NCBI RefSeq assembly: GCF_000336955.1
Contig: NZ_AOLI01000014.1
Coordinates: forward strand, 232,006-289,882
Direction: 5' to 3'
DNA: 57,877 nucleotides
From: Haloferax larsenii JCM 13917
Lineage (GTDB): Archaea > Halobacteriota > Halobacteria > Halobacteriales > Haloferacaceae
How positions within the stretch are numbered: the first letter of the stretch is position 1; each line of letters starts with the position of its first letter. The notes beneath the pieces are model-generated. The model had not been told where the DNA came from, ran no database searches, and saw only the letters and a list, made by a program, of their open reading frames with translations. Below, piece after piece: positions 45,195 to 54,554 of the stretch. The translations under genes and the position numbers were made by a program.

Positions 45195-46229
45195 TCACTC
45201 GGACCCGACGGCGACCATCCCCTTTACGACGTCTGGTTCTTGCGCGCGTTCGAAGGCCGCCGTCAGGTCGGCCATCGACATCTCGAAGTCGATGACATCT
45301 TCCACGTCGATGACACCGCGTTCGAGGAGCGAAATCGCGTCCGGGTACGTGTTTCTGAAGCGGAACGACCCTCGGAAGTCGAGTTCCTTGTCGACCAGTT
45401 CGTTGGTCGCGATGGGTATCTCGTTGTCGCCGGAGAGACCGATACAGACGACAGTGCCGCCGCGACGGACGACAGTTGTCGTTGCGGCGATTGCCGGAGT
45501 CGCACCGGATGCCTCGACGACGACGTCGACACCGTCGCCCCCGGTGAAGTCGTCGATGGCGGCTTCGAGAGAGCGCTCGGAGACGTTTATCGTCTCTGTC
45601 GCCCCCATCTCGCGCGCCCGTTCGAGTTTCGACGGAACCACGTCGGAGACGACGATGTCTCCCGCGCCAGCTGCACGCGCGGCCTTCAGGACCATCGCAC
45701 CGATTGGTCCGGCGCCCGTTACGAGGACGGTCTCACCGAGGTCGATTGCGGCACGGCGTGTCGCGTGCAGTGCGACGCTGAGTGGTTCACAGAGAGCACC
45801 CGCACGAGTCGAAACGCCGTCCGGAAGTCGGTAGGCGAAGTCGGCATCCCACGCGACGAACTCCGCGAACGCGCCATCGTCCGGGGGTGTCGCCATGAAC
45901 TCGACGTCGGGACAGAGATTGTACGTCCCCGCTCGGCACTGGGCGCACTCACCGCAGGGAACACCGGGTTCGAGGGCGACCCGGTCGCCCGGTTCGAGGT
46001 GGCTACCGTCGCTTCCGACCTCGGCGACGACGCCGGCGCTCTCGTGGCCCAAGACGAGCGGGTCGGAGACGACGTAGTCGCCGATGCGGCCGTGTTCGTA
46101 GTAGTGAACGTCGGACCCGCAGATGCCGACGTGTCGTATCTCGACGAGCACCTCGTTCGGTCCGGGGGCCGGACGCTGGCGCTCTCTGTGCTCGAAGGTT
46201 CCGGGTTCTGTGAGTTCGACGACGTGCAT
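45195..46229 (-). CDS. Zinc-dependent alcohol/polyol dehydrogenase (MDR family)
   Basis: A 344-residue NAD(P)-dependent dehydrogenase. Catalytic zinc ligands are Cys37 (GICGSDVHYY), His62/Glu63 (LGHESAG) and the Glu of LCEPLSVALH; the structural zinc lobe is Cys92, 95, 98, 106. The Rossmann motif is VTGAGPIGAMV, and DVVPSKLERAREMGA holds the Asp that selects NAD. The HYYEHGRIGDY loop resembles sorbitol/xylitol dehydrogenases. Start ATG at 46229 (MHVVELTEPG). Neighbours are the threonine synthase-like gene downstream; the actual substrate cannot be set. Confidence 0.92.
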   Translation of the reverse strand: MHVVELTEPGTFEHRERQRPAPGPNEVLVEIRHVGICGSDVHYYEHGRIGDYVVSDPLVLGHESAGVVAEVGSDGSHLEPGDRVALEPGVPCGECAQCRAGTYNLCPDVEFMATPPDDGAFAEFVAWDADFAYRLPDGVSTRAGALCEPLSVALHATRRAAIDLGETVLVTGAGPIGAMVLKAARAAGAGDIVVSDVVPSKLERAREMGATETINVSERSLEAAIDDFTGGDGVDVVVEASGATPAIAATTTVVRRGGTVVCIGLSGDNEIPIATNELVDKELDFRGSFRFRNTYPDAISLLERGVIDVEDVIDFEMSMADLTAAFERAQEPDVVKGMVAVGSE

Positions 46230-46324
46230 GGGCAGTATCGAGACGACGCTCGGTGTTCGAAACACAGGTCGCCCGGCAGTAAGTAAGCCTCGGCGGGCAG
46301 CGGTTTTCGGGTCGAATGGGCGTC

Positions 46325-48796
46325 TCAGTCGTCGTACAGTGGGAGTCGCATCGTAACGACCGTCCCTCTCGGGTCGTTGTCGTCGATGCGAACCTCGCCA
46401 CCGAGTTCGGTGAGTATCCAATTGACGAGCCAGAGACCGAGACCACTTCCGTGCAGCAACGGGGTCTCTTCGCCCTCTCTGAGGACACGACGTTCGTGAA
46501 CCGGGATTCCCGGCCCGTCGTCGCGAACGGAGACGACGGCCTGTGTGACCGTCGCGTCCGCGTTCTCGACCGACGCCTCGCAGACGACGGTCGGGGCCGC
46601 GCTGTCGTTGTGTCTGACCGCGTTCGTGAGTATCTCGTTGAGTGCCGTCCCGAACTCGGCATCCACGGCAGCGCCGCACTCTGGGACCGACCACTCGACT
46701 GTCGCCTCCGAGAACCGAGTCCGAACCAAGTCACAGTGGGCACGGACGACCGACGAAAACGACTGCTTCGACGGCGACTCGGACGCGTCGTCCGACCTGA
46801 CGAACGTCTGTTCGATGCGTCTGGCCTGTCGACTCGTCCGAAGGAGTTCCTCGGTCGACGACCGAATCTTGGACATCGCACTCTCGGCGGTCCCCTCAGG
46901 CGTCTCCTCGTCGACGATGTCGAGATAGCCCCGAATGACGTTCAATTCGTTTCTAATGTTGTGTCGCAGGACCCGATGGAGGGTTTGTAACTGCTGTTGT
47001 CGCCGTCTCTCGTCGGTGATATCCATGCGGACCGCGACGATGTAGTTCTCCTCGTCACCGATGGTCGATATCGGTGCGACCGTCTGGTCGATGTGTTGCC
47101 GCCGCCCGTCTTTTCGCCGCCCAGTCGTCTCGTCTTGCCACGTGTCGCCCGTCGAGACCGATTCCCACAACTCCGTGTGGAACGATGGATTGTCTTCACC
47201 AGTTCGAAGGACCGAGTGGTGACAGCCGACGACTTCTTCGCGAGTGTATCCGGTGCTCTCCTCGAACGCGGAGTTGACGTACTCGATGGTGCCGTCTCCG
47301 CTGGCGATGTAAATCGCGTGGCCCGCGTGTTCGACCGCCTCTTCGAACCGTTTCGCGTCTCTGTGCGCCCGGAGTGCATTGATAGCGTGGCCGACGGTTA
47401 CGCCGAGATCTGCGAGTACGTTGCGCTCTTTCTCGCCGAACGCGTTGGGTTCGTTCGCGTAGATTGTCAAGACCCCATACGTCTCGTCGTCGTGCCGAAT
47501 CGGGACGCCGGCGACGGCGCCGACTCCGTATCGCGTTGCGAGGTGTCGCCACGGTTCGTACGCGGGGTCGGTCTGAGTCTCTTGGACGATACTCACGACG
47601 CCTTTGCGCAGGGCCGTCCCCGCCGGTCCACGGCCGGTCGGTGTGTCGTCGGCGCGGATTGTGACCGAATCCAGATACTCCGGAGCGTCGCCTGCGACAG
47701 TCTGTGGGACGATTTCTCCTGATTCCTCGTCTGCAGTTCCAATCCAGGCAAACTCGTAGCGGTCAGAGTTCGCCAACTGTTGGCACACCTTCTGTTCGAG
47801 TTCGCTTCGGGACGACGCTCTCGCCACCGCTTGTGTCGTCTTTCTGAGTGTTCGATTGATTCTGTGGAGTTCGTCGAGTTCGTCACGCCGTCTCTCGAGT
47901 TCGAGTTTCTGTGAGTGGCGTTCGGTGACGTTTCGGATACTCGCTACGAGTCGCGGCGAGTCGTCGAACTCGATGACGCTCACGGACACCTCAGTCACGA
48001 TTTCGGTTCCGTCCCGTCTGGTAACGACGAGGTCGTCTGTCCACCCTCGACCGGTGTCGAGAGTGGCTTCGACGAACGCACGGTATCTGTCCGTGTCGGT
48101 GGAAAACAAAGACGCCGGTGAGAGCTGTCTAAGCTGTGTCCGAGAGTAGCCGAGCAGTTCAGTCGCACGCCTGTTCGACTCCTGGATAACGTCACGGACT
48201 GGGTCGAAGACGACGATTGCGTCGTTACTCGCTTCGAAGAGCGCCCGGTACTGATGTTCGGCCGTGCGAAACTCACGTGCGTGGGCGACTGAGAGACGCC
48301 GTCGCTCCAAGAGGTTGTTCAGCCGTCGCTCGAACACCGGGAGCCGTATCGGTGCTGCAATCGCCTCGTCGACGAGCGACCAGAGCCACTGTTTCAGCTG
48401 TCGTTCGTCGCCTGAGTGGACGAGTAACACCGGATAGAACTCGCGGTTCGCCGCCCGCTTCTGAGCCAACACCCACTCCCGATGTCGTGCGACCATCCGT
48501 TGGTCGATGATACAGATGTCGCCCCGTGGGCAGTCCGCGTCACCGTCCGAATCGAATGGGCTGGTGTCGCTGTCGTCCGAATCAACCCGATTGGTGCCGC
48601 TATCGGTCGAGCCAAACGAGACATCGCCCCCGTCTTCCGCGACCGGAAAAGACGCTTCCTCGTCGGGGACGAGCGGTACGTGAGGCGTCTCCTCTCGAAT
48701 CCACTCCGCGAGCAACTCTCTATTTTCACGGTGGGCGAGAAGCAGCGTCACTCGATGGCTCCGAACGTCTTGGGTGTCCGGCCAGTCGAAATCCAC
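46325..48796 (-). CDS. Large PAS-GAF-PAS histidine kinase with receiver-like N-terminus
   Basis: An 823-residue soluble sensor kinase. Residues ~1-175 form a receiver-like domain (CIIDQRMVARHREWVLAQ, YPVLLVHSGDERQLKQWLW) shared with the smaller kinase upstream in the operon. PAS (~185-300), GAF (~325-470; RYGVGAVAGVPIRHDDETYG) and PAS (~480-600, VEHAGHAIYIASGDGTIEYV) follow. Phospho-acceptor helix: LHRVLRHNIRNELNVIRGYL; HATPase motifs: LTNAVRHND, DDGPGIPVHE, GSGLGLWLVNW. The start is GTG at 48796, three nt after the preceding stop, so coupled to the kinase/KaiC operon. Ligands are unknown. Confidence 0.9.
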   Translation of the reverse strand: MDFDWPDTQDVRSHRVTLLLAHRENRELLAEWIREETPHVPLVPDEEASFPVAEDGGDVSFGSTDSGTNRVDSDDSDTSPFDSDGDADCPRGDICIIDQRMVARHREWVLAQKRAANREFYPVLLVHSGDERQLKQWLWSLVDEAIAAPIRLPVFERRLNNLLERRRLSVAHAREFRTAEHQYRALFEASNDAIVVFDPVRDVIQESNRRATELLGYSRTQLRQLSPASLFSTDTDRYRAFVEATLDTGRGWTDDLVVTRRDGTEIVTEVSVSVIEFDDSPRLVASIRNVTERHSQKLELERRRDELDELHRINRTLRKTTQAVARASSRSELEQKVCQQLANSDRYEFAWIGTADEESGEIVPQTVAGDAPEYLDSVTIRADDTPTGRGPAGTALRKGVVSIVQETQTDPAYEPWRHLATRYGVGAVAGVPIRHDDETYGVLTIYANEPNAFGEKERNVLADLGVTVGHAINALRAHRDAKRFEEAVEHAGHAIYIASGDGTIEYVNSAFEESTGYTREEVVGCHHSVLRTGEDNPSFHTELWESVSTGDTWQDETTGRRKDGRRQHIDQTVAPISTIGDEENYIVAVRMDITDERRRQQQLQTLHRVLRHNIRNELNVIRGYLDIVDEETPEGTAESAMSKIRSSTEELLRTSRQARRIEQTFVRSDDASESPSKQSFSSVVRAHCDLVRTRFSEATVEWSVPECGAAVDAEFGTALNEILTNAVRHNDSAAPTVVCEASVENADATVTQAVVSVRDDGPGIPVHERRVLREGEETPLLHGSGLGLWLVNWILTELGGEVRIDDNDPRGTVVTMRLPLYDD

Positions 48797-48799
48797 GAT

Positions 48800-49873
48800 T
48801 TAGAACTCACCACCGACCGTCGCAGACCCGTCGTCGAGGAACTGGACTCCCGTCACTTCGAACCGTGCGCCGCCTTCCGGACTCTCGGTCTGTGCGACGT
48901 CCCACGAGTGCGAGTCGGCGATTCGTTTCACGATTGCAAGCCCGAATCCGGTTCCGTCGACGTTCGTCGAGTATCCCGTCTCGAAGATGTCCCGGGTCGT
49001 CTCGGTGATTCCGTCGCCGTCGTCTTCGACGAAGAACCCCGTCTGAAGCGGGCCGACGGTGATAGTGACGTCTTCGTCGTTGTGTTCGCACGCGTTTCGA
49101 AACAGGTTCGAGAACAGCTCCTGCAATCGACTCGCGTCCGCGAGGACGGTGGTCGCTTCGGAAAGGTCCATCTTCAGGTCCGACGACTGAGTCTCGACTT
49201 GATTCCAAGAGCGGGACGCGACATCGGAAAGAGAGGTCGGGCCGATGTTGGGCTGTGAATACTCCTGTTTCGCGAACGAGAGGAGGTCTTCGACGAGTGT
49301 GTTCACTCGGTTCAACGCCTCTGATGCTTTTTCGAGGTGTTCGTCAGAGTCGCCTTCCCGCCCGAGTTCGAGGTTCCCGCGCGCGACGCTCAGCGGGTTC
49401 CGAAGGTCGTGTGAGATGATTGCGGCCATCTGCTCGACCTGGTCTCGTTGACTCAGTTCCTGTGAAAGCCGGCGGTTCCGAAGCAGCGATTCGATTCGCG
49501 GGCCGAGTTCGTCGAGAATCAGCGGAATCGTGATGACCTCGTCGACGATATCGAACAGCGACGGGTCAAGTTGGTCCCACTCGGGGCTCACGACGAGAAG
49601 AACTGGAAGAAAGACGGGCTCTTCGGATTGTTTCACGGAGACGAGTTGGGTTCGGAGTCGTTCCACGGAGTGTGCATCTAAGATACACAGGTCGAACTCA
49701 CCGGCTTCGAGCGTCGATTCGTCGGTCGAGATGTCGTACTCCGGTCGCAACTTCTCGGAGAGCACTCGGCCGTTTTGCCCGTTCGAGAGCAACAACAACA
49801 ACCGCATGTCGTCGGTCGAAGCCCGGCCTTCGTCGCCCTCCCACGACTCCTTCCGGGATTGGTTCGGTGTCAT
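48800..49873 (-). CDS. Histidine kinase with receiver-like N-terminus
   Basis: A 357-residue soluble kinase. Residues ~20-130 (MRLLLLLSNGQNGRVLSEKL, FDLCILDAHSVERLRTQLV, FLPVLLVVSPEWDQLDPSLF) resemble a receiver domain; the Asp in FDLCILD could be the phosphorylation site, although the domain is degenerate. A HisKA helix (MAAIISHDLRNPLSVARGNL) and HATPase (LFRNACEHND, VEDDGDGI, DGTGFGLAIVKRIAD) follow. ATG at 49873. It is the middle gene of the KaiC-like ATPase/kinase/kinase operon: 29 nt after KaiC, 3 nt before the larger kinase. Confidence 0.93.
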   Translation of the reverse strand: MTPNQSRKESWEGDEGRASTDDMRLLLLLSNGQNGRVLSEKLRPEYDISTDESTLEAGEFDLCILDAHSVERLRTQLVSVKQSEEPVFLPVLLVVSPEWDQLDPSLFDIVDEVITIPLILDELGPRIESLLRNRRLSQELSQRDQVEQMAAIISHDLRNPLSVARGNLELGREGDSDEHLEKASEALNRVNTLVEDLLSFAKQEYSQPNIGPTSLSDVASRSWNQVETQSSDLKMDLSEATTVLADASRLQELFSNLFRNACEHNDEDVTITVGPLQTGFFVEDDGDGITETTRDIFETGYSTNVDGTGFGLAIVKRIADSHSWDVAQTESPEGGARFEVTGVQFLDDGSATVGGEF

Positions 49874-49902
49874 CGAATAATCAACTCTAATAGGTCGGAG
49901 TG

Positions 49903-51378
49903 TTACCGCTCGTTCGAATCTCGGCTCGAATCAGTGTACTCGGGTGTGCCCGACAGGATGCCTTGCGCACCCGTCATCGGGCCACCGACTTTCAGTCCGT
50001 GCTCCGTGATTTCGAACTGTCGGAGTGTGTGTTCGAACTGCGTCGTTCGTTTCTTCAACACGCCGATGACTTTCTGTAACCTGCCAGTCATCTCGACGTG
50101 TTGGAGGAAGACGATGTTATCGGCGAGATAACTGACACCCGAGTTCGTCGCGGTGAAGTCACCCGTGACGTTCTTGTGCTCGTCGACGAAGATGACTGTC
50201 ACCCCCATATTCTTGAGGTAGCGCCCCAACGCGTGGAGTTTTCGGATGAGCATGTCTTTCCCACCCTGGACGGCCAGTTGGTATCCGTTGATGCCGTCTA
50301 TCATCACGATTTTCGTGTCGTGTGCTTCCACCTCGGCCCGGACGTGCTGGGCGAACTCCTGCGGCGAGAGATTCAGTGGTTCCATCTCTCGTACGTGGAG
50401 CGAGCCCTGTTCTTCCATCTGGGAGACGGGGATGCCAATCGATTCGTTGCGCTCGCGGAACGTCGAGTAACTCTCCTCGAAGAGGTACAACACAGACCGC
50501 TCACCGCGACCCGCCGCCTCTTTGATGAACTGCGTTCCGAGCGTCGTCTTTCCGACACCAGTCGGTCCGCTGATGATGCTGACAGTCCCTCGTTCGAGAC
50601 CACCGTGCAGTAGTTCGTCGATTTCCGGGACACCCGACGGAATCGACTCGTTCGGAAACTCCCGAGAGTGTGTCAGAGGCTTCAGCTCTGGGAAGACGAC
50701 GAGACCGGAGTCAGTGATACGAATCGAGTGGGTTCCACCGACAGTGTCTGACCCCCGGAACTTCGGAACGTCGATGATAGCACCCATCTCTTGGGTATCC
50801 AGTTCGATTGAGCCATCGCTCATGAACTGCAGGTCATCGTCCGGGTTGTCGGGGGTGTCCTGCGACGTGAACATGACAGTCGCACCGTTGGCAGTGAGAT
50901 ATTCCATAAACCCGATTGCCTGCTTTCTGAAGTGGTGCGTGTCGGGCGTCAAATATCGCAGTTGTGTGATTGGGTCGACGAAAACGCGGTCAGGTTCGTA
51001 CTGCGAGACGGCATCGGTTATCGACTCGATGAACGGTTCTTTCTCCACGTCGCTCGCAGCGAGGATGTCGTACGATTGGTCCTCGACGAAGACGCTCGCG
51101 TTCGGACTCATGTCGAGGAACTCGACACCCGAGAGGTCAATACCGAGCGAGGCGGCGTTGCTTCGGACGTCCGACTCGGACTCTTCGAGGTTGACGAACA
51201 GCGCGGACTCACCGTTGTCGATTCCTTCCTTCAGGAAGTGCATGCCGAGAATCGTCTTTCCCGTTCCCGGTGCGCCGCGGACGAGGTAACTTCGTCCGGT
51301 AATGAGACCGCCGTTGAGAATCGAATCGAGTCCGTCGACACCAGTCGAAATTCGGGGCGGGTCCGCTGAGGGAGTCAT
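49903..51378 (-). CDS. Dual-domain KaiC-like RecA-superfamily ATPase
   Basis: A 491-residue ATPase with two tandem KaiC domains. Domain 1: Walker A GAPGTGKT (35-42), paired Glu in LFVNLEESESD, Walker B region VFVDPITQL. Domain 2: Walker A GPTGVGKT (~269-276), LYLFEESYSTF and KIVMIDGINGYQL. Family members can be clock components or chemosensory/kinase partners, and cyanobacterial KaiC works with histidine kinase SasA. Here the gene leads an operon with two kinases, so a signal-integration role with phosphotransfer is inferred. No KaiA or KaiB is nearby. ATG at 51378. Confidence 0.93.
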   Translation of the reverse strand: MTPSADPPRISTGVDGLDSILNGGLITGRSYLVRGAPGTGKTILGMHFLKEGIDNGESALFVNLEESESDVRSNAASLGIDLSGVEFLDMSPNASVFVEDQSYDILAASDVEKEPFIESITDAVSQYEPDRVFVDPITQLRYLTPDTHHFRKQAIGFMEYLTANGATVMFTSQDTPDNPDDDLQFMSDGSIELDTQEMGAIIDVPKFRGSDTVGGTHSIRITDSGLVVFPELKPLTHSREFPNESIPSGVPEIDELLHGGLERGTVSIISGPTGVGKTTLGTQFIKEAAGRGERSVLYLFEESYSTFRERNESIGIPVSQMEEQGSLHVREMEPLNLSPQEFAQHVRAEVEAHDTKIVMIDGINGYQLAVQGGKDMLIRKLHALGRYLKNMGVTVIFVDEHKNVTGDFTATNSGVSYLADNIVFLQHVEMTGRLQKVIGVLKKRTTQFEHTLRQFEITEHGLKVGGPMTGAQGILSGTPEYTDSSRDSNER

Positions 51379-51764
51379 CTAGCCGAACCCATACCCCGGA
51401 CGGACACAGACACCAGCGTGGACGAAGACATATGTCGCCGAGAATTACTAATTAGGTGCGCAGCAGGTGCGGCGCAATCGCGAAAAGCAGTCGAAACGGC
51501 AATTCCAGTCATTCTTTTCTAAGAGACACTCAACATAGACCATAAACATACCGCCGAGAGAGTATATAAATTACAAAACGAAAACGAGGCGTTTGGATAG
51601 GTATAAGTCTATTTTTTGACATAGTGGAGACGGAGCTTTGTCTTTTCAGGACCCTCTCAGCGGAGCAGTCGCTGACTGACGGAAGTTATAGCAGACTGAC
51701 TGGAGCCACGGCTAACAGTCGAGAAGAGACTCAGAACGTTCAGTAGAACCCTCTCGGGAGTAGT
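51379..51764. other. Long AT-rich intergenic region between KaiC-like operon and aIF1A
   Basis: No gene supported. It contains two short palindromes, GACATATGTC at 51428-51437 and CTAATTAG near 51448-51455, in the presumed KaiC operon promoter. On the plus strand, TATATAAA (~51563) and GGTATAAG (~51600) are followed by a T6 run (51612-51617). A short transcript starting here cannot be excluded. Repeated CTGACTGA words at 51672-51702 are the only other feature. Confidence 0.5.
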
Positions 51765-52049
51765 CTATTGGATGTGACCTTCGCGACGGAGCTGGTCGGC
51801 GTCGTCGTCGGTGTAGCGCCACTCGATGTTCGCCTTGCTGTCTTGCCAGTCCCACGGTTCGACGAGAACGACGTCGCCCTCGTTGATCCACGTTCGGTAC
51901 TTCATCCGGCCGGGAATCCGGCCCATCCGATTCTCGCCGTCCTCGCAGCGGACTCGCACGTGGTTCCCACCGTTGTGCTCGGTTACGACTGCAAACAGCT
52001 CACTGCCATTGGGCATTCGAAGGTTTCGACGCCCTGTTTCTTCACTCAC
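51765..52049 (-). CDS. eif1A: Translation initiation factor aIF1A (eIF-1A)
   Basis: A 94-residue S1/OB-fold factor that stabilises mRNA and initiator tRNA on the small ribosomal subunit. The family segments [22 protein letters not shown] and [12 protein letters not shown] are intact, and the tail [11 protein letters not shown] is typical of haloarchaea. The start is GTG at 52049 (reads M-S-E-E-T-G-R-R-N), conserved in the family; a TATA-like AAGTTATCC about 30 nt upstream makes it leaderless. The central part ([15 protein letters not shown]) differs from the usual haloarchaeal form, so this is probably the more divergent of two paralogs. Confidence 0.92.
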   Translation of the reverse strand: MSEETGRRNLRMPNGSELFAVVTEHNGGNHVRVRCEDGENRMGRIPGRMKYRTWINEGDVVLVEPWDWQDSKANIEWRYTDDDADQLRREGHIQ

Positions 52050-52487
52050 ACACTTACTGAGAGTCCCAGACGGATAACTTATCGGATGTACGTGGTAACA
52101 CAACACAGACATCTGCTGGAACTGCCGTGCGTGAACACCAAGATGTCCGCTGTTATTCGCGATTAATCGCACCGTGATAAACCACATGACGCGATAAAAT
52201 TCCAAATTATCTCTACGAGTACGACGAGAAACGACGGAGACACCGCTGCTACACACGAATCCGAACACTACCACTACTACACCGCAAATCCACTTACACA
52301 CCGACCGTGGCCTGAACACCGGGCCGGCGAAGGTTACGGTACGTGCCAGACCATCAATCAGAACCGACGTCGTCGAGCGACAGATTCGAGACCAGAAGAC
52401 ACACTGCAAGAGGAAGAAGCCCCGCGACAGATACTGGAATAAACGGTTGGGCGAGTGCTCGAAGTGAGCGACGAGACAGGCTCACCC
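52050..52487. other. Intergenic region upstream of aIF1A
   Basis: No gene is supported. It contains the aIF1A promoter, one copy of the orc-linked motif (52134-52156), and the perfect 12-bp palindrome GCGATTAATCGC (52159-52170) three nt after the motif. An AT-rich stretch (GATAAACCACATGACGCGAT, AAATTCCAAATTATC) follows to about 52220. Confidence 0.6.
52134..52156 (+). repeat. Isolated copy of the orc-linked 23-bp motif
   Basis: AACACCAAGATGTCCGCTGT followed by TAT matches the motif around orc; one or two positions differ from the consensus. It lies about 85 nt upstream of aIF1A and next to a 12-bp palindrome (52159-52170). Confidence 0.6.
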
Positions 52488-53351
52488 TCAGTCGGGTTTC
52501 GAGACGACCAAGACCGGAACCTCTGAACGCCGAACCACGCGTTCAGTGACACTCCCCAGGAAGTAGCGGTCCAGACCGGTTCGGCCGTGAGTGCCCATCA
52601 CCACGAGGCCGACGTCGTTCTCCTCGGCGTATTTGACGATGGCTCGATACGGCGACCCACTCATCACGGAGGCTTCGACCGCGGGCACGTCTGCCTCAGT
52701 GGCGAGGTCGATAACGTCGTTCAGCGCCCGCTCACCTGCCTTCTCCAGTGCATCGAGGACGGAAGTAGGGTCGGCGCTGCCTGGTAACGCCCCGATGTCG
52801 ACGACGTGAAGGATGTCGAGTCCAGCGCCGGTCGCGGTCGCTAGGTCGACCGCGTGGTCTGCGGCGGCGAGTGCGTGGGCGCTCCCGTCGGTCGGGACCA
52901 GTATCGACTCGAACTCGGGGTCGAACGTGGTGTCCTCGTGGACGGTGATGACCGGCACCGACGACGCCCGAACCGTCTGTTCCGTGACACTCCCGAGGAC
53001 GTACCGACCGAGTCCCGTCCGGCCGGTCGTCCCCATGACAATGCAGTCAACGCCGTGGGTGGCGGCGTATTCCAGAATAGTCTCTGGTATCGAATCGTCG
53101 TGTTCGAGGACGTCACCCGTAGCTTCGAGACCCGCACCAGTCGCCATCTCGACGACCTCGTCCACGGCTTCGTTTCCCCACTGGGTGGTATCTTCAGGGC
53201 CATCGGCGTCGTCAGGTGGGTGTTCGTTGGGGTTTAGGACGTGAACGACGGACAACTCGGCGTCGAACCGACGAGCGAGGGCGACTGCTGCCTCAGCACC
53301 CGCCGCTGCTGCATCGCTACCGTCTGTTGGAACGAGAATTCGGTCGTACAT
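52488..53351 (-). CDS. Tandem universal stress protein (UspA)
   Basis: A 287-residue protein with two UspA domains (YDRILVPTDGSDAAAAGAEA; FESILVPTDGSAHALAAADH). Each has the nucleotide-binding G-2x-G-9x-G-(S/T) motif: GTTGRTGLGRYVLGSVTE and GTHGRTGLDRYFLGSVTE, so both are likely to bind ATP. Cytoplasmic, stress-related, exact function unknown. ATG at 53351. The 5' flank (53352-53613) holds no other gene. Confidence 0.95.
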   Translation of the reverse strand: MYDRILVPTDGSDAAAAGAEAAVALARRFDAELSVVHVLNPNEHPPDDADGPEDTTQWGNEAVDEVVEMATGAGLEATGDVLEHDDSIPETILEYAATHGVDCIVMGTTGRTGLGRYVLGSVTEQTVRASSVPVITVHEDTTFDPEFESILVPTDGSAHALAAADHAVDLATATGAGLDILHVVDIGALPGSADPTSVLDALEKAGERALNDVIDLATEADVPAVEASVMSGSPYRAIVKYAEENDVGLVVMGTHGRTGLDRYFLGSVTERVVRRSEVPVLVVSKPD

Positions 53352-53613
53352 CTGCTCTCACACGTCAGTAATCTCTTTCCAGACGTGTCAAACGGGGCGT
53401 CTATTCCCGGTGCGTGGGAACCATTCACAGTCAGGCACAAATGTCAGACAATCCAGGGACAGATGTCAGGTAGCAGTCCGAGAACCGACCTCAGTTCGTG
53501 GGCAACACTGCCTACTGGACTCGTGTTGTCTGTCGCCGCGATGGCGATTGGTGGCACTATCCGGCACGGTAGTTGTGATTTAGCAGGGAAAAATGGGGAG
53601 AGGCGGGAGTGGG

Positions 53614-54387
53614 TCACTCGACGATGAACTGACCAGCGATTTCCAGAATTTCGTCCATCGACTTCGCCTCGTCGAAGGCAGCGGGGAACGGGTCGTCGCC
53701 GTTGAGGAGGTTGAGGTACGAGGCGTGGCGGGCTTCGACGGTGGCGACAGTTGCACCAGCCGTCTGCAGGTCGGGACTCTCGATGAGGTCGAGTGCGCCG
53801 GTGTAGGCCATCACGCCGGTGTTTTCGAGTGCCTGTGCGGTGGCGAAGAACTTCGTCGGGTCGTCTTGGACCATCGTTCCGAAGTCGTACTCTGCGGGGG
53901 AGACAGGCTCGCCACCTAACGTCGTGATGACGGTTTCGAGCACGTCAACGTGCGTTGCTTCGTGCTCGCCGACGTGCGTGAGGTGGTCGTAAGCGGTGGT
54001 CCGCACTTCGTCGCCGAACCCCGACAGCACGTCGCTGTTTTCGATGGTCTCTCGGCTGAAGAATCCGCCGAGAGATTCGAGGCTCTGTTTGTAGAACTGG
54101 TCTTCGAGGTGTTCGAGTGTGAGCGCGTAGTTCAAGACGTCGACGTCCGTACCGGGGACGTCCTGGTCACCGCTCGTCTTGTTCATTCCGTTGCCGTTTC
54201 CATTGGGTCCGTTGCCGTTGCCGTTTCCTTCGTGTTCGTCTGCCGCAGCCAGGCCCGAGAGTCCGACTGCTCCGAGGCCAGCTGCTGCAGTGCTGACGAG
54301 GAACGCCCGACGAGGGGTGGCTTGTTCACGGAGGGAGTCGAGTGTCCGGCCGAGCTCAGGGGCTGAGTCTGTTTTTTCGTCGTCCAT
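53614..54387 (-). CDS. Ferritin-like Tat-exported protein
   Basis: A 257-residue exported protein. After a 30-residue acidic lead-in comes a Tat motif (ATPRRAFLVSTAAAGLGAVG), then a Gly/Asn repeat linker (GNGNGNGPNGNGNGM). The rest is a four-helix ferritin-like domain (Ferritin_2/DUF4439-type): DVLNYALTLEHLEDQFYKQS, THVGEHEATHVDVLETVIT and VEARHASYLNLLNG carry the carboxylate and His ligands of a di-iron site. The start at 54387 (MDDEKTDSAP) is favoured by TTTAG 26 nt upstream; 54396 (MNPMDDEK) is possible. Outside the membrane, iron storage, oxidative protection or oxidase activity are options. Confidence 0.9.
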   Translation of the reverse strand: MDDEKTDSAPELGRTLDSLREQATPRRAFLVSTAAAGLGAVGLSGLAAADEHEGNGNGNGPNGNGNGMNKTSGDQDVPGTDVDVLNYALTLEHLEDQFYKQSLESLGGFFSRETIENSDVLSGFGDEVRTTAYDHLTHVGEHEATHVDVLETVITTLGGEPVSPAEYDFGTMVQDDPTKFFATAQALENTGVMAYTGALDLIESPDLQTAGATVATVEARHASYLNLLNGDDPFPAAFDEAKSMDEILEIAGQFIVE

Positions 54388-54554
54388 AGGGTTCATGCGC
54401 CGAAGCGCGTCTAAACGTGGACGCGACACCGGGATTATGATTTTCCGAACTCTCTCCCAAATTCAACCAAAGTCAATCATTGTGAAATTATTGATGAAGT
54501 GAGCGTCGTTCGAGTAACAACGTAGAGTACAGTGTCGAAAGCACCTGAGCAGAA

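Noticed and set aside
43928..46286. Long open frames antisense to the threonine synthase-like and dehydrogenase genes
   Set aside because: The minus strand holds two enzymes with intact catalytic motifs; the plus-strand frames are compositionally biased shadows.
51375..51392. Five-codon frame overlapping the KaiC-like start
   Set aside because: ATGGGTTCGGCTAGATGA is very short and is not placed at a leaderless start; likely chance.
53440..53470. ATGTCAG direct repeat upstream of the universal stress gene
   Set aside because: Two seven-base words 22 nt apart are within chance for the region and do not coincide with a promoter element.
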